This document shows, one piece after another, positions 35,220 through 49,300 of a stretch of DNA of 64,000 nt. This DNA comes from Rhea pennata (Eukaryota > Chordata > Aves > Rheiformes > Rheidae). The DNA lies in contig NC_084663.1 in the NCBI RefSeq assembly GCF_028389875.1, positions 119,559,801-119,623,800 on the forward strand, written 5' to 3'. How positions within the stretch are numbered: the first letter of the stretch is position 1; each line of letters begins with the position of its first letter. The notes under the pieces were generated by a model, which was given only the letters and a program-made list of their open reading frames with translations, did no database searches and was not told the origin of the DNA. The position numbers were made by a program, and so were the translations under genes.

Positions 35220-35437
35220 CTTGACCCGTTAACCTGATTTGGGTTACATTCCATCTTGATGGTGACTCTGGCTGGGGGCTGCGATAACCAGTCTTGCTGG
35301 GGAACACGTGGACTCATCTTTGATGTCTGCCCATATTCACTGGAAGAGGAGGCGGTCATCTCTGTCTTCGCAAGATGGGGCGATCCGTACGCACACTCAA
35401 ACAAGGACTGGTCTTCGCTCACCACTGATAATGCTTC
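35220..35437 (-). CDS. ERG: ERG exon 4: first coding exon inside the window
   Basis: This 218-nt exon encodes residues 7-78 and the start of codon 79. It begins EALSVVSEDQSLFECAYG and continues through HLAKTEMTASSSSEYGQTSK to VTIKMECNPNQVNGS. The acceptor is TGGTTTTCAG before GAAGCA, and the donor is TCAAG followed by GTAATA. This is the exon at which TMPRSS2 joins ERG in the common human prostate-cancer fusion, and its 218-nt length and first bases match that exon as I recall it. An apparent start inside it at 35425 is a GTG Val codon, not the true start. The real ATG lies in an upstream exon beyond the window. An internal Met at TEMTASS is the one used for truncated ERG when upstream exons are lost. 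It lies upstream of the PNT domain. Confidence 0.99.
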
Positions 35438-36899
35438 CTGAAAACCAGAGAAGAGAAGTCAGCATGACAGTGTTTCAGAACAGGTACTATAATTCCCCAC
35501 AAGAAAAAGGGTTGCTCACATCAAGACAAGATGTACAGCTGGCTGCTTATTTAAATGCTGATTGATTTTTAGGCATGTTGCTTGTCTGCAGGGGTGAGGA
35601 CTCAGGTGGCAGGCCCTTTGTCAATGCATCTCACAGATACATCATCTCCCTTGAAGTACTGACCTGATGAGACATTTCCTGCTAACAGCTAAAAAGATGC
35701 ACACACATGCTCTATGAAACACTTCAGAAAAATGGCTGAGAGCTAAAAGTGAGAAGAGTGCAGGAAGGGCAGTGAAGCTCAGGCCTTTTGCTTCCAAGAT
35801 ATGGATGGCTGAGGGTCAGATCTGCACTGGGTGTAAACTGCCATAGCTGCATTAACTCTCCGTTCAAGAAATGATTAGAAGCTCGACTTTGCTGACTCAC
35901 TGGGAGTTTCTTTTCCTTCCGTTAGGATTAAGGCCAATCCCTTTTTGGACAAGGAGCCGAGATACAGCTGGGTGTAACCTCTGAACCAGGGATCCTGCTC
36001 TTTCTGTGAGCAGCAGCAAAGGCAGATCAGCCCAGGATTTACCGCTGACATTGGTGGAGGTACTAACCAGCCTCTGGCCTGGACACTGCTCCTCAGCAAG
36101 CCCCACAAGAAGACGCTGTGTTGACCAGCCATCTCTCTTTCTCAGAACAACACTTCCTGGTGTACTGGCTAGACATCCAGCTCTGCCACTGTGTGGGAAG
36201 GACTTCCCCAGACCCTCTTCCCTTACTGTGGTGACAATGTGGTTGCTGCACCTTTCCGGCCCCAGCCATTCAGGGTGGCAGAGTTCAAAAGATGTGACAG
36301 TTGTGCAGCAGCTGCAGTTGCAGCCAGCCAGAGATCAGATACAGAATGAAGTAGTCACCAGGGAAGAGCATCCTCCTTCCTCATCACAAGAGGCTGGTAT
36401 GGATAGGTATGGACTTCTTGCTGGTGTTATGTGGATCCAAGTCACGGGAGAAGATGACTTCCTGGCAAGACTTTAGGTGCCCACCTGGTCCACCAGGAAG
36501 CAGAGGGAAGGGCTGAAACTTGTGAAGGGATCCATACTACCTAACCTCAGGTGTCTAATTTGGATACACTTGCCAGTGGGGCTCCATAGCCATGTGAGCT
36601 GGTCTCTGTTGGGGCTCCTGCCTTCTCTTTGGCTCACAAAACGGGGCAACCATGTGGATAGCAGGGTTGGGGAGCTGGTCAACCAAAACCCAGCCTTGCA
36701 AAGAAAACCCCTCTCTCCATCTGCAGGTACTCTATAACTCTCTAAACCAACAGTAACTCAATGCAGGACTACCTCCTCACAGCTTTGCCGTGACATGCAT
36801 AAAATGGGGAGCAGCCCAACACCTCCCTCCTGGCAGGGCTGCTGCAGCCTGCTGCGGAGCAAGCCACATATTGCCAAACAGAGGAGGCTTGGCTGAAGC

Positions 36900-37160
36900 T
36901 GCGTCGTGCCGAGGCATTGCAGCGTGCCAGATGAGAGCAGCCGGCGAGCTGGCCAGCTGGCGATGGCTGGAGGTGTGGGGGCCAGCGGGGAGGGGGACTG
37001 ACGTGTTAGCCAGATTCGGGGCAGGGTACTGCATGTGCAACCGCACCCTCGCGAGGCAGCGTGTGTGGGCCCGCGCTGCAGCCAGCCCCATTGCTGACAG
37101 CCAACAGGAGGACAATAAAATAGCGTCTCTGTCAGCAAAGGAGATCGAAATGGAGAGGGG
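36900..37160. promoter_or_regulatory. CpG-rich patch upstream of exon 4
   Basis: By my count there are about 17 CpG dinucleotides between 36901 and 37080, with G+C clearly above the surroundings, in an otherwise CpG-poor intron. It lies 1.5-1.7 kb upstream of exon 4 on the gene strand. It could be a small CpG island acting as an internal promoter or enhancer. The long frames on both strands here (36790-37281 plus, 36758-37225 minus) are expected from high G+C and show no domain. I see no clear TATA box or first-exon donor. Confidence 0.4.
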
Positions 37161-38007
37161 AGAGACAAAAGAGCCAGAGCGATGGGAATCCTCAGGCTGT
37201 GGGAAAACATGCTACTGCCTACCATGCTCTAACCTTCCTCAGCTGCTTTACACAAGCTTCAGCAATTACACACTACCTTAAAAACCAGGAGCTATATTTA
37301 TTCATTTTAAGAAGTAGTACATTTATCATTCTTCTTATTTGTCTGGTTTGTGAGCCCTCAGGGTGCATTTTCTTAATATTCATGCTTTTCCCTCCAGCCA
37401 GAAGGGCTAGAACATCACTTTCTTCATATTATTTCTTACGAAAATTGAGATTACCCCTTAATCTCCTGACTCAGGGAGTTGGATCTCAAGCAGAGCTCCA
37501 AGTACCACGAGACTTATGATTGAATCCCTAACACTAACCAACTCCCTCTTCCTGCCATAGGCCAAGAGGCAAAAATCAGAGAGAGATCTACAGTGTTTCA
37601 TTACTGCCATTTGGATGGTGTTTGAGTGCAAAGGTCACCTCCAAAATATCACCATTAATTTTAACATGCTAATTACAGCCCCTCTTTTCCACGTTCTTCC
37701 CCCTCAAACAACAATCAGCTTCCTAAGTGCTACGTTCTGAGCCTCTGGCGCTGCGAAAGTGCTTCCAGGAGAGGGGAGAAATGCTAGAATAACACGGCCC
37801 TTTTGTCACGTCTCTCTGACTCCTGTGGGTCTCTGGTCCGCCTGATCGTGCTAAGAAATGCTCCTGCTGGTGGTCTGATGCTTTCCTGATGAGCCATTTC
37901 TGCTGGAGAAGCCTGCAGATGGCTCCTGCTTTTCCAGGAGATACATGGGGAGATGACTACTCATTCCTTGCACCCCAAAGGTTGGCTACACTGTACTGAG
38001 AGACAGC

Positions 38008-38022
38008 GGGGGGGGGGGGGGG
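38008..38022. repeat. G15 homopolymer
   Basis: Fifteen consecutive G residues form an uninterrupted guanine tract, which can stack as a G-quadruplex or i-motif and is a common site of sequencing error in length. Confidence 0.85.
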
Positions 38023-41000
38023 ACTTCATGTGCTTAGACAGTAGAGTAGTGGGGATCATATCACAAAAACTAAAGAAAGAAAATGTTATGCTGGAGGACA
38101 AAAAAAATCTGTCACTATAGTCAATGCAACTTTTTCATGAAGATATGGGTTTACAGCCTGGCCAGGTGATCACAGAATATCCAGTGCCTGAGACTATTAT
38201 TTGCTGCACAGTTCCCTCTCTTCTGCCCCACTGGAGAGCTAATGAGCTAATACATGTGCAGAATAACATGCTGTGTAATGTTAATTTTGGAAGAGCTAGC
38301 TACAGCAAATACATGACAGAGTGAACTTTACAAGAGAAAGCAGATACAAGATTGCAAATACAAAAGGCATATTATTATTTCAATCTGTAAACCATTGACT
38401 AATAGATATTTTCAAAACAGGCATCAAAATGCTACTTAACAGTTATATTTCTTACCCTTTCACACACAAGTGAAGCAAAGCAAATTTATTCTGCTTCCTA
38501 TTAAACCTGGCTCCACCTAATATAAATTAATTTAGAAATACTTGGGGTAAGCATAAATTTAAACCAAAAAAAGATGTGATTTCTGTTTGTTGGCCTTACT
38601 AATGACAGTAAATATTGCCTATGCTATGGATGCATATTATGTTATACAAAAAGAGAAAGTGCACACATTTTAACTTCCTGAGGACAGTAAAAATATGATG
38701 CCAGTTAATGAGTTAAGTAAATATATAAAAGACTATAGCAAAAACAAGACAAACATAAATGAACCCAGGAGAGGGACTATGACTTCGTATTACACAAAGG
38801 AATGTCTAGTTATAAGTGGAGAAGAAATACACACCTTGCTAGCTAGGTCTTTATTCTAATTTAGTAACAAACACTCCTCTATAACCCATCTTGCATACTG
38901 TACACTCTGTGATACTGTCTTCTCTGATGTTTTACTCTGAGCCTTCATTGACTTCCACTGGGATATCCTGAAGGACACTAGGACATGTATTACTCATCCT
39001 CTGTGCACATTACAAAAGCTGAACTAGTTGACAAAGCTTTTGCATAATTTTGAGGAGTCAGCATAATTAGAGAACGCTATCTAAACTAGAATTAGCCTAA
39101 CTTCCTCCTTAACTATCTTTTCTCTCCTCTTGCACACAAGTGAGATTGAGCTTTCACTGTGGGAAACAGGGAAACTACGTTTAGTATCCGCTCTGCTGCC
39201 AGGGTTGAGGATTCAGGCAGTTGCACCTTCTGTCGTCTTTACCAAACGCGCTCAGGGCCACTGATGTTGATCTACCAGCAACCACAACAGGGTGATTTAC
39301 TGCGTCCTTGCATGTGCTCACACACAGAGGGAAGTCTTCTGAAATACAAGAGTGGGAGCTGTGTGTCACGGGTTTGTAATTGCTGACTTTTCTTTTTTTC
39401 CCTTTACTAAGCTCGAAACGTCAGGCTCTCTGGGCAGTGAGTGGCCCGGCCACTTCACACTCTGCAGACCACGCAAGACCCACTGACACTGAGCAGTCAG
39501 CTAATACAAACTGATGTACCCTTGTGTGAAATTAATACTGTGGGATAGCCTAGAAATAACATCAAGAAATGTGAAGCATTTCTCAGCTATATAAAACTAT
39601 CTGCTACATGATGTAATTCGGTATCCCACAAACAGGCAGAAAATCTCCTTTGGCTGCTGCTTGTATGCTTCCTTTCAACTTGTCTATTCTTCGTTTTTCT
39701 TTACTAATTAAAGCCTAGAAGCCTTAACCCCGTGGAAGCTGTGGAAAGAAGGCTCTAACAGCATGCTATAGTACTGTACGGCTGATGGAAAGCAATATAG
39801 GTAATTCTTGCCCAAATGCAGGGTCTTAAAAGTGCACTTTCCTCAGTCATTATAAAATCAAGCTCCTGGTCCAAATGTAATATAAAAATTGTCAGCGTTC
39901 ACCGTTATGAAGAATAGCTGCATGGTCTGGCCATATACAAACATACACAAAGATATTAATACTGACATCTGGCAAAGGGCTTTTTAAATATGGATGCCAG
40001 TTCTATTTCTACTAAATGTTTTTTGTTACTCATTTACATGCTAATCTATTTTTCTCATCCATATTAATGCTGTTACTGGAGTAGTTTGACAACATTGAGC
40101 AGTAAGTGGGATAAAGCATATATTAATAAATATTATAAAATTGCATTACAAAGCTCCATTGAGTTGTGCCAAATTTTGTACCTTTAAGGGAATAGTTTTA
40201 GTATTTTATTGGTCATTCTCCTGGATTTCGCATGACAATAACATATTATCATGATATCTCAGAAATGAAGCCTTTCCTTTTGTAGTAACCAGTATCTGGG
40301 GTATGCAACATGAATAAACCAACACATACCACATACTGTGGCAGATGGGAAGAGTCCTTCATGCATGTTTGTGAAGTAGAACAGTTTGTAATGTTATCTG
40401 AGGTACATGTTTGACATGCATTTCATCTTTTTTTCCTCGCATACTTCCTTCCATGATGTCACCAGCAAAACTAGAAAATCCATTCCTTTAGTTAGAGTTT
40501 TTCATTTTTCATCCCTTGCACTATGCAAAATCTGGCTTTTCATTTGGACTTTCTGTACTAATGATAAAAGAACAAAATGTCTTTCTGTATTTGGTTTTGA
40601 TTTATACTGTGCTGATAAGTTAAAAAGAATAATAGGCTGACAAATTAGTAGAACAATAGGTGCAGCAATGCCTTTAAAGTAGGCATAGAGTCATTAGGAC
40701 AAAGGTGTTTATTTAATCAAATACAAGATTACTTGGCCTAGAAACACGAAGTTACAGGAAATGCGATTGAAGTAGTCCACATCATGAGGAGTATACACAA
40801 GCTGATCAGTCCTTTATAACTAATGGCAGGAACTAAGAACAAAGACACAGTTTTTCCTAAAGTTTGATCAAACTTAAGAAATGGTAAAATCAGATAATGA
40901 GGTATGCAGTTATCTAGCTGGTGCACAGCACTGCTGTAGCAGTATTTTAAAGGAATTGGAGGCCATTCTAAACCAATGATGCTTTCTTTCATGCTAACTC

Positions 41001-41157
41001 TACAAACACGTCTGCTTGCGCTGGAAATTCAGCTGTGACCTCTCCCTCCATACCACCAACCTAATTTCCACCTTAACGTTACAGCATTTCCATTCATTTT
41101 TATGGCAGCCAAACTGAATCAAGCCTCCAGGTAGTACACTCACTGTATAAATAAATG

Positions 41158-41216
41158 AATACATACATACATACACACGCATAAATATTCAGCTCTGTTT
41201 TTTTTTTTTTTTTTTT
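41158..41216. repeat. ACAT tetranucleotide repeat and T19 tract
   Basis: A short ACAT tetramer array (about 41158-41175) is followed by an AT-rich spacer and nineteen T residues (41198-41216). It is intronic simple sequence. Confidence 0.8.
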
Positions 41217-44200
41217 ATTTTCTCTGTAGTTTCCATACTTCCAAATGGTTTATTTCCCCATGGTTTATTGCTTCTTCCTTATAACAGAAAAGACTTTCTA
41301 GATCTTTTTTATCTCCATTGGCTTGTCCAAAATCTATGATGAAGTGCTTTGTTGCTCAAAAAATGCTTTGAGAAGTGTAAAGTCAACAAGTTACTAGCCA
41401 GTTCGGTCAAAATCTTAGCAGATAATAGACGATCAAAACCATGAGCCACCAAATAGTAGGACATAGGGCAACAAGTACATGTAGAGAGTAGGATGCACTG
41501 GGAGCGACAAATATAGAGCCTCTTTGTATTTTGAAGGGTACTGCAAACAGTGAAATAAGTCATTTGTTGCTTGTAGTGTCCCACATTCCAAAATAGAACT
41601 GTTATCCTTAATTATGAGGGATTTGTAATGACACTGCAATCAAGAACTTTTAATTAACTTTGCCATATGTCAGTGCATTTCTGTAACCTTCTTTGACATC
41701 AGTTTTATGATATTTTTTCCTCATTAATTTGAACAACTTTTAAGTCTTTTCTAATCTGACTTCATAATAATGTATATGTAAGTGTAAGCTTATATCGCCA
41801 CACTGCTAAAAAATCCATTCAAATAGAGTCTATTTCCTATCATTGGTCTGATGTCCCGAGCGGGTCACAAAATGAATTCTCTAGTCTATGAGGAATTATG
41901 ACATCCTGGGACTTATTTTCATTTTAAGTTAGACAAAAAGCTGCTATTTGAAAACTTTCAGCAAAGCACTTATTAAAAAAATAAAATCTAAAAAAATGAT
42001 GCATGTTTTGCAGATGTTAAAAACTCTAACATAAAATGGTAAAATACAATATTCTTGTTACTGAAGATAAAGTATTCATACTGTAACTGTACAACCATAT
42101 AAAATTATTGGAATGGGAAGAGTTATCAAAGCATTTATCAGAAAAGGCCATTTTAGCATTATTGAAATGATTAGTTTCAGCCCTTCCCTAGAGGAAGTCC
42201 AAGCTCCTGTTAAACATTTACATTTTCAGAGGACCTGCATTTTCTGAGGGAAGATTGTTCTGATTCATACCATGCAATTAGCTCTATTACATGTTTCCAC
42301 GCTTTGTTGCACAGTGTATCCCTTTTATACTTGAAAACATTTCTTAATGAAATTGTATGCAATTGAATTACAGACAATTGTAACTGAAAGAATAGGGGAA
42401 AGAATGGACTCATGTGCAAGACAGCACACAGTATGCATCTTGGTACAACTGTGTTCCAGTTGATTTTTACCAGGCCACTCAGATATGCACTCTTCTTGCT
42501 TGTTACCCTTATATTCTTCCTCAAACTAAGTATTCTCATGCTATTGGAAGCTGTTTATTTGGTGTGAAAGGCTAATTCCAAACAGGCCAGGAACATCATT
42601 TCCACACTGGAACAGATACCGTAGGAGAGGCTGGACACCAGAACCTCCCAGCACAACAGGCAGTCTTCCAGTCTGAAACGCCACTCTACTCACGTCTCAA
42701 ACAGGCACCGCTGCATAACGAAGCAAGCTGTGGTTGAACTGCTAGAGGGCTTCTAGCCTAAATTTGCAGCCCTAGTTTAAAGCCAAGTCTTTGAGCCTCA
42801 GATTCATTGCGTTTACTGAAACAAAAGACAAATGATTGATGTTTTAGCCTTACTATATAGCTTACCAGTCATGACATTCTTACAACTCTATTCTGATCAT
42901 TCTCAAAAGAAACAGCTTCAAAAGATATCAAGTATGGTGTGTGGAACATACTGGAGAAGGTTAGTACTTGAAATGCAGTCACCTGAGTCAGGAATTACAG
43001 CACACATCTGGAATATGTTTTCCTCCTAAATCTCTAAGTCTTGGATTCATTAAATCAGACAAAAATCCACATATTATATTCATGAGACAGTTCAGGAACA
43101 ACAAAAAAACTTGGCAAGTACAAGATAGGAAAGACAGATGTTGTCCTCACCTCCACCCATGAGAATCTTATAGCCAGGTCAGCTAATATCCTCCACTTAT
43201 TTCAAATGAACACTTGAGTTGTCAGTGGTAATCCAAGTACAGGCCCACTGATGCCTCTTATTGGTATCTTCACCTCTTGCTGAGAAAAATACAAATGATA
43301 TTTGAAAGCAAGGGAGAGGCACTGCTTTAGTTCCTCTTGCAAAAAGCAACAACCAATCATTTATCAAAATGATATTATGAAACTGCAGGCTAGATTTATT
43401 TCTGGGAAACAATCACAGATGTGTAAGGACTGATCCCACAGACCTTATCGTGCAAGTCATTCTCCTGGCTTCACTAGGACTAGTAACGTGACCAGAGGTC
43501 TCAAGGCCAAGCCCAAGGGTTTAAAATTTTATGTTTTAGTGAATGAATTCTAAAACATTATACATTTCAGTTTAGAATGTAGTGCTTTGCCACATTTTTA
43601 AAGCATATACTGTCATTCCTGCAATGTCAGCAAACCCTACTTTTGCCCAAACTATCTTTGTCACCTTCCTTCTCCAAAGGGTAATATTTGTAGCACCAGA
43701 TACTCACCTCCAGGTCTCCAAGTGCTTCATAAGATAAGGAAAAATCATCATTCCACTTTTGCAGATTGGGACACTTCAGTAAAAATGACTAAAAGGTGAG
43801 TTTGGCTTAGAAACTAGATCTTCCTCGTGCTGAGTTCAGTGCCATTTGCACTACCCTGCATCCCACACATAAAAGTTATCACAGCCAGTACAGCTGATGA
43901 ACCATTAACCTCCAGAGGTCTGGAAGTGTCCATCAGTGTTTGATTTAAGCAACTGCTATTTCACAATCAATTATTTCCTCTGACACCTCCATACGAGAGT
44001 AAAGAGCAAACACATAGTTTAAAGCCAAACAAGAGTTAATATATGGAAATAGGAAACTATTTCATACATGTCACATACCCTGGACATCATGAGAGTTAGC
44101 TAAGAAAACTCAACAATTGCCATTATGACAGATCTCTCATCAAAACAACGCAGCAGCCTTTTTCAAATACAATGATGAAAACCTTTGTGCTGCACCTGGT

Positions 44201-46310
44201 TCTGCACATTCAATTCTCAAGCAACTTCAAACTACTGCTTCAGAGGGGGATGGCTGGGAACAGCTCTGCCCACACACAACCAGTACTACTGCCAGAGAAT
44301 TGCACCAAGTCCCTGACCTCGAAACTCCCAAGACTGTATCAGAAAGCCTAGAGAATAATGCAGAAAAATCTGGTGCTATACCATGGTGAATCACATTCCT
44401 TTTTTCCTTCTGCATAGGCAGAGTGCTGTTAAACTATTTAATGGCTGAGGCAATGCCAGGTTTTATTTACTACACTTGTAGCTTTGCTATTTGGGCTCCT
44501 GAGGCTGCAAATGGCTTGGGCTTGTGTTAACTCTGTGAGATCTCTTCAGGGAATCAGAGATCTATGGCTTTGTGCTCTGATGCAGTGAGAATATATTGCC
44601 TATGAAAAAAGAAGGTGCTGAATATTTGTCAGAATCCAAACGTTACAAGGGTCCAAATGACACTTCAGAACTGAATTGTTTCAGAGAAAGAAACAGTAAT
44701 TCTTATCATATTACTGTGGCTTATATATTATATGTAAAATACATACAATAAATAAAATGTAATTAGGGAAGCCAAATTACAGAACCAGATGGGGATCCTC
44801 CAGTGCATCCTAAGAATGTGGGCCTGACACCTGTTTTTCCAGTGGGCACCCAGTAGGTATCTGTTGGCACATCTCTGTCACTTGGAGCAGAGGCCTAAAC
44901 TAAATGGGCTACATGGCCATAAACCTCGAGCGACACAATGATCAGTTTGGCTCTGAATGTGTGTCCCTACATGGTTATGTCAGTCCAAATTCAGGAGGGC
45001 AAAAAAGAATACAATTGCATCCGGCAGATTGTATATTGTATATGCATTTTTTAAAGAAACTCTAGCTTTGTGTGCTTATTTTAGTACTTCCAGCCATATA
45101 ACTGTAACACTTTGAATGACTATTTTTTTCAGTCAATACAATAGACTTTTTTTCCTTTTCATCTTGATAGTATTGTCAATTATGAACTTTGAAAGCTTCA
45201 GGGTTTTTTTCCTCCTTCAAGCTTCTAGGGCTCCAAAATGGCTAGAAAACTGGAAGAACTTGGATATAAAACTCCTTTTCATTTCTAAATAGGTTCAGGG
45301 CTAGCTTTTGCCTTTACACTATTTTTTTTTATTAGACTTCATCAATCTGAAGGAGCAGCCAGCCTTCTATTTTGTTAAAAAGCATAAGCATCTGTTTTTT
45401 CTCACAGCAATCTTTCAAGCAAATTGACCTGTCTGACCAAACAGGTAGAGAGTTTGTAAAGTAGACCACGGCCCAATCAGAAGTGAATTGCAGCTGCATG
45501 CTACGCTTACTGTGAACTGTTGTTAATTATAATAATATTCAGAGTCTTGGAGCCAAAACAGCTACACATCCCGAGACACCGACCACCTTCTAGGCATGCA
45601 GTCCTATCTGTTCTTTGTTTCTTCTTTGTATCTTTGGCATCACAGTTGAATACCACGTCTTTAAGAATTACTGCATATTTATTGGAGGTAATCATCCATC
45701 CGGAATTACAGGCTTTGCTTGAACACAGTTACTGTGCTGGTATTTTGGTTTTGTTAACTTTATTGAGAAAATTCTTGAAAGAAAAATACCATGTGTTTTT
45801 TTTCTGCCTTTTTCAAATGATTTGCCCAGGGTTATAGCAAGTGGGTAATATTTTCACCTCTTTTCCTACCACTTAGCCAAAACTACAAGGTTACACATTG
45901 CGTTCATTCAAAGTTCAGCAACTGTTACACTATTGGTATACACAATTATATATGTTCATTATATATATGCACATATGTATGTACAAACACAATTTCAGAT
46001 CTCCAAATAAATTTTAAAATAAAAATAATTCAAGCACCAAACTATTTTTCTCTAAGGCAAACTATATATACCACAGACTCATCTGTCCAGTGAGGAGAAA
46101 TGTGCAAGGAGGAATGAAGAAATGTCTAGAAAACCAGTGCATTGATGAAAGAATTACACAGCAGGTAAAACCGAAAGGAGCATCTGAAGTAGTTTCCTCT
46201 CCAATGAGCCTTTGGTTTTTATGAATGCCTAGTAGCACTAGGGAAATAACACTTGGATGAGGGCCATGAGCTGAACTTCTGGGCGACCCATTGCTTCTTC
46301 TTAGCCTCCC

Positions 46311-46354
46311 TGCACACGGTGCGTGTGTGCGTGCGCAGGTGTACACGCATGTGA
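46311..46354. repeat. Alternating purine-pyrimidine TG/CG tract
   Basis: GGTGCGTGTGTGCGTGCGCA is followed by GGTGTACACGCATGTG. The near-perfect purine-pyrimidine alternation with CG steps is a classical Z-DNA-forming pattern. The overlapping minus-strand frame (46062-46565) owes its Thr-His-Arg run to this repeat and is not called as a gene. Confidence 0.7.
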
Positions 46355-49300
46355 GCAGCAGGCCATTCATTTTCTGACCAGATAGGCTGAAGATACGGGG
46401 GAAAACATGGGAGAAAACCTCCAAATGCAGTCTGCCACTCCAATGAAATTGGGAGGGTAACAAAGCGCATGTTACCCCGTGAATCTGGCTGGCCACCTCA
46501 AGCCAGCAACCAGGCACAGCAATCCGCCCGCCGAGAGAGGAAGAGGAGGAACCGTTCACAGGCATTTGCAGAGCTGCTTTCTCTCCTCAGAAACCCCCTG
46601 GAGCTGGAGGCCCTCTCACCCACCTCAGCATCAGCAGCCTGCTGATGTCTCCAGATGTGTCACCTTCATACATATTTATAATTCTCATCTTCCTATTTAG
46701 AGAACATTTGTCACATTCAGCATTTATTAATTTTCCTGCTTGATAAATGCTGTTTAAACCATCTTTATTTATAAGAAAGTTTTTATTTACTGTCAAATGC
46801 ATTTCTCTTGATGTTTTTCTCTGAGTCTCCTGCATTAGAAAACGGGAATTAAAATGCAAATTGCTGCAGCTTTTTTAAAAAAGTTACGTTAGGACTGCTG
46901 TCCAGTCTTGTGGAACATTTTAGCAGAAATCCTTTGTTTTTACTAGATTGCCTTCCTTCTCCTCAGCCCTTTTATTCTGTATCTGTCTTGTATGTATTGA
47001 ATATAAATATATAGTATTATATGCTTCTCGTGGTGTTCTGATTTTTATAAGCACATGGAATATTGCTCAGATAGGTAATCTTTCTAAATTCAGAGTGAAT
47101 TTTTCAAGTATGCCCACTGTGTATGTAAAATATGACTTCCTGTCATGATAACCTTTATAGTATATAGCCTAACATACTTTCCTATAATTGTTTATAATGA
47201 ATATCTTGATTCATGCTTCAGCACATGTTATTTTAGTCATTTACTTCAAAACACGGCTGATCAAATGAATATGAGGTTGGATGTCACAGCATTAAGACAT
47301 TCTGTGTGTGCAAAGATTAACATAGAAAAGTATTTAGTAAAATAACAATAAAGTTAAAGCATGCGCCTAAGTTTAAACATATTCAGTGCACTCTGCTGAA
47401 CTGGTATAACTTACAGATATTGTTGTTTCAGCTCAGGCATTAGCTGTGGGATCAGTCAGAGAGACTGTTATAGCTTTTGATATGTTACACTTAGAGAAGT
47501 AGTCAAACCAACAGATCAGAAGAAAAATGGTTCAGGTTGATGAGAGACAAAGATTGGAGTGGATGTTCTTTTTTTTTCCCCCAAACAAAAGAAAACTGAT
47601 ACAACTACAAAAAACCCTCAAAACCAACAAAAAATTACTTTGTGCCACTCAAAAAATGTTTTAACCCCAGCTACACCTGTGGTTTGATTTTCTAACTGAA
47701 CTCCTATTACTGTTACCAAGCAATGTCTTTTTAAGGTCTTTCTAAACAAAATCACCAATCCAAAATTATAAAATGGAAACAACTACTATAGAAAAATGTC
47801 AGCTTTTTTCATTCTTCTCCTCTTTTTAGGAGGAATACCTTGCAAGTTCAAACTGTGCTTTCGTTAAATAACTCTTGTGGCTCTGCAGCTGTGTTTTATG
47901 CTTAGTCTATTACACAGCAGAAACAGGTTGTGGCCAATTTTTAATTGCACAGATGAAGAAGAAAAGGAAAATGCACATGCTGATATTGATGTGGCAACAA
48001 GAAAAATCCTGCAAGTTTTGCCTACAGCAATATCCCTTTTGAGCCAGTGATGGCCAATATTATCACTCCTATTAAAATGCATTCTGTGAGACCAACATTA
48101 ACCCCAGAAAGAACGGAAAGGACACCTGCTGCCATTGATGAAAACTGAACTAACAAAGCCAACACAAATGAAAACAGTCTCAAGTCCAGAACACCGAGAT
48201 ATGCAGTTACTACAGCAAAAGAAAATATTTCCCCATACCTCACTAATAAGACCAAATGACTAATACTATGAAAAATGAAACTGTATGGATGCGAAGCTTA
48301 AGACACATTAAATCTTTTACAAAGATTGCATTTTAAAATGACTCCCAATATGACTTTCCATACTGTCTGCTATGCCTTAAAACATGCAAGAGAGGTATGC
48401 AGGCTGTTTCTCTTTTATTGTTTCCTCAAACAAACCCATTTCCTACAAGCTGTTCCCATATCTTTTGTGCCATATCCAGCTTCCCAGAAAAACAGCAGGA
48501 AAACAAAGTGTGAACTCAAAACAACCCATTTCCACAGAACAATGTGCCATAGCAAGGAGAGAAAGCTACAGGGGAGAGGTCTGGAGGGGGAGAGAGAAAG
48601 AAGCTGTTTTGGTGCTGCCAAGGGACTTAAAGAAAAAAGGAAGAAGGAACTTTTAAAAGTCACAGAGAGGAAGAGTTGTGTAACTGTAAATATGCAATAG
48701 GCATGTTGCCAACTATTTCAAAGGATTTGAGGTTTCAAAATCATCCAGAAGGCTAACTGATTTGCACTCTGGGTTTTGAGCTTCCAGGAACACCTTTATA
48801 TGTCTGAAGGCCAGAAACTACCATATCTTTTTATAGACTACTCAAGCCATACTTGGTCATAATTTCAAGTCGAATCAGTAAGGAATGTAAACAGACACCA
48901 TTTATGCTTCTCTGCAATCTAATAAAAATGAAAGCATGAAGTAAATAAAGCAAAATGATACATGTTGTTCTATAAGAAGGGAAAACCAGATATTGTATTA
49001 ATTTAGTTCCTGGCTGACCTGAGCAATCTTCAAAGCTCCTGATATTCAGTAAACCAAGAAACTTGTACACTAACGTCCCATAGGTATAAGGAATATCACT
49101 CATTCAGACATGTATGATAAAAGTCAATGATGAATGTCACCGTGCCATTTTAAAATCCTGTTTCCATATTTGGGTTGTCAAGGATATAAAATCAGAAAGA
49201 AGGAAAATAAGCAGCTAAGGAACAAAGTCTTGCTATTCATGACAATTGTGTAAGTAAGGAAGCAACTATTTGTAGAATAAACTCAGCAAGTGGAATGCAT

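Noticed and set aside
36758..37281. Overlapping open frames of 155-163 codons on both strands in the CpG-rich patch
   Set aside because: G+C-rich sequence lacks stop codons by chance. Translations on both strands are low-complexity, have no domain, and no splice partner is visible.
46330..46375. Possible upstream ERG exon encoding an AAH-like motif on the minus strand
   Set aside because: The minus strand reads CCTGCTGCTCACATGCG, superficially like the end of the human alternative first coding exon, but there is no Lys codon followed by a GT donor and the preceding residues do not match.
46062..46565. 167-codon minus-strand frame
   Set aside because: It runs across the TG/CG alternating tract, and its Thr-His-Arg stretch is produced by that repeat. 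No domain is seen.
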